Below are positions 5,113 to 5,214 of a stretch of 5,214 nucleotides of DNA, piece by piece. Source of the stretch: Paludibacteraceae bacterium (GTDB taxonomy: Bacteria; Bacteroidota; Bacteroidia; Bacteroidales; Paludibacteraceae). Location of the stretch: the NCBI GenBank assembly GCA_023227695.1, contig JALNVE010000231.1:1-5214 (forward strand), in the 5' to 3' direction. Made by a program: the position numbers and the translations under genes. Under the pieces are notes generated by a model. It was not told where the DNA came from and made no database searches. It worked only from the letters and a program-made list of their open reading frames with translations. How positions within the stretch are numbered: position 1 is the stretch's first letter; each line of letters opens with the position of its first letter.

Positions 5113-5214
5113 TGGGGAAAGAAATATCATAAAAAACCAAGTATCAACGTTTCTATACCATGGAAACAAAACAACTAATAGCGTTGGCAGAAGTAGTACT
5201 GCCAACCGAGATAC
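5113..5214 (+). mobile_element. Left end of a probable insertion sequence
   Basis: The GHKL reading frame stops abruptly and within about 50 bases a new gene begins that looks like a transposase start. The simplest reading is that an insertion sequence entered the ATPase gene. The exact left boundary is not determined: it may lie a few bases either side of the TAG at 5110-5112, and the GTGGGG at 5112-5117 is one candidate terminus. The right end, its inverted repeat and any target duplication are outside the window, so neither can be shown. Confidence 0.5.
5160..5214 (+). CDS. Transposase N-terminus, probably ISAon1-type (partial, runs off the window)
   Basis: Only 18 codons are present, METKQLIALAEVVLPTEI, followed by the window edge. 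From memory this matches the pattern that opens the ISAon1-family transposase N-terminal region proteins common in Bacteroidota (Met, a short polar stretch, a leucine/alanine-rich helix, then LP.E.L or I). The nearest upstream in-frame stop is TAA at 5130-5132, so this ATG is a reasonable start; there is no Shine-Dalgarno sequence. With so few residues the family call is tentative; an unrelated small protein is possible. Confidence 0.5.
   Translation, partial: METKQLIALAEVVLPTEI

Noticed and set aside
5105..5214. Continuation of the GHKL ATPase in another frame after a frameshift near 5105
   Set aside because: One frame stays open to the window end, but its residues are polar and low in hydrophobic pattern, while the overlapping frame from 5160 gives a recognisable transposase-like start.
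1..5214. CRISPR array, tRNA or rRNA genes
   Set aside because: I saw no regularly spaced direct repeats and no cloverleaf or rRNA-like segments.

Overview
The window looks like chromosomal DNA from a member of the Bacteroidota, most likely Bacteroidales. The evidence is a single-chain FeoA-FeoB fusion, starts with no Shine-Dalgarno sequence upstream of any gene, promoter candidates of the Bacteroides type (-7 TAnnTTTG), and a transposase start resembling Bacteroidota insertion-sequence proteins. I cannot name a genus.

Layout. Positions 1-361 hold no gene; they are AT-rich and packed with short hairpins and palindromes, downstream of feoB. Positions 362-3960 are a minus-strand pair, probably one operon: an OprB-type outer-membrane porin (2890-3960) followed after 56 bp by feoAB (362-2833). 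Positions 3961-4082 are a divergent promoter region with a candidate promoter for each direction and a weak Fur-like sequence in the porin leader. On the plus strand, 4083-4622 encodes a very short patch repair (Vsr) endonuclease with all catalytic and zinc residues in place. Then comes a 91-bp spacer and the first 132 codons of a GHKL-type ATPase (4714-5112) that stops just after its ATP-lid motif. The last roughly 100 bases appear to be the left end of an insertion sequence whose transposase starts at 5160 and runs off the window.

How it fits together. The porin-feoAB pair suggests an iron module: passage across the outer membrane, then GTP-dependent ferrous iron transport across the inner membrane. 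The porin's role in iron uptake is inference. The vsr plus GHKL ATPase pair matches a known type of neighbourhood, restriction-modification-like islands with MORC-related ATPases, Vsr nucleases, cytosine methylases and helicases. Here the ATPase has lost everything after its nucleotide-binding half, apparently to an IS insertion, and no methylase lies in the window. The GHKL segment is far more AT-rich than vsr and feoB, which suggests separately acquired DNA. The most interesting part of the window is therefore 4083-5214, a probably broken defence-type cassette.
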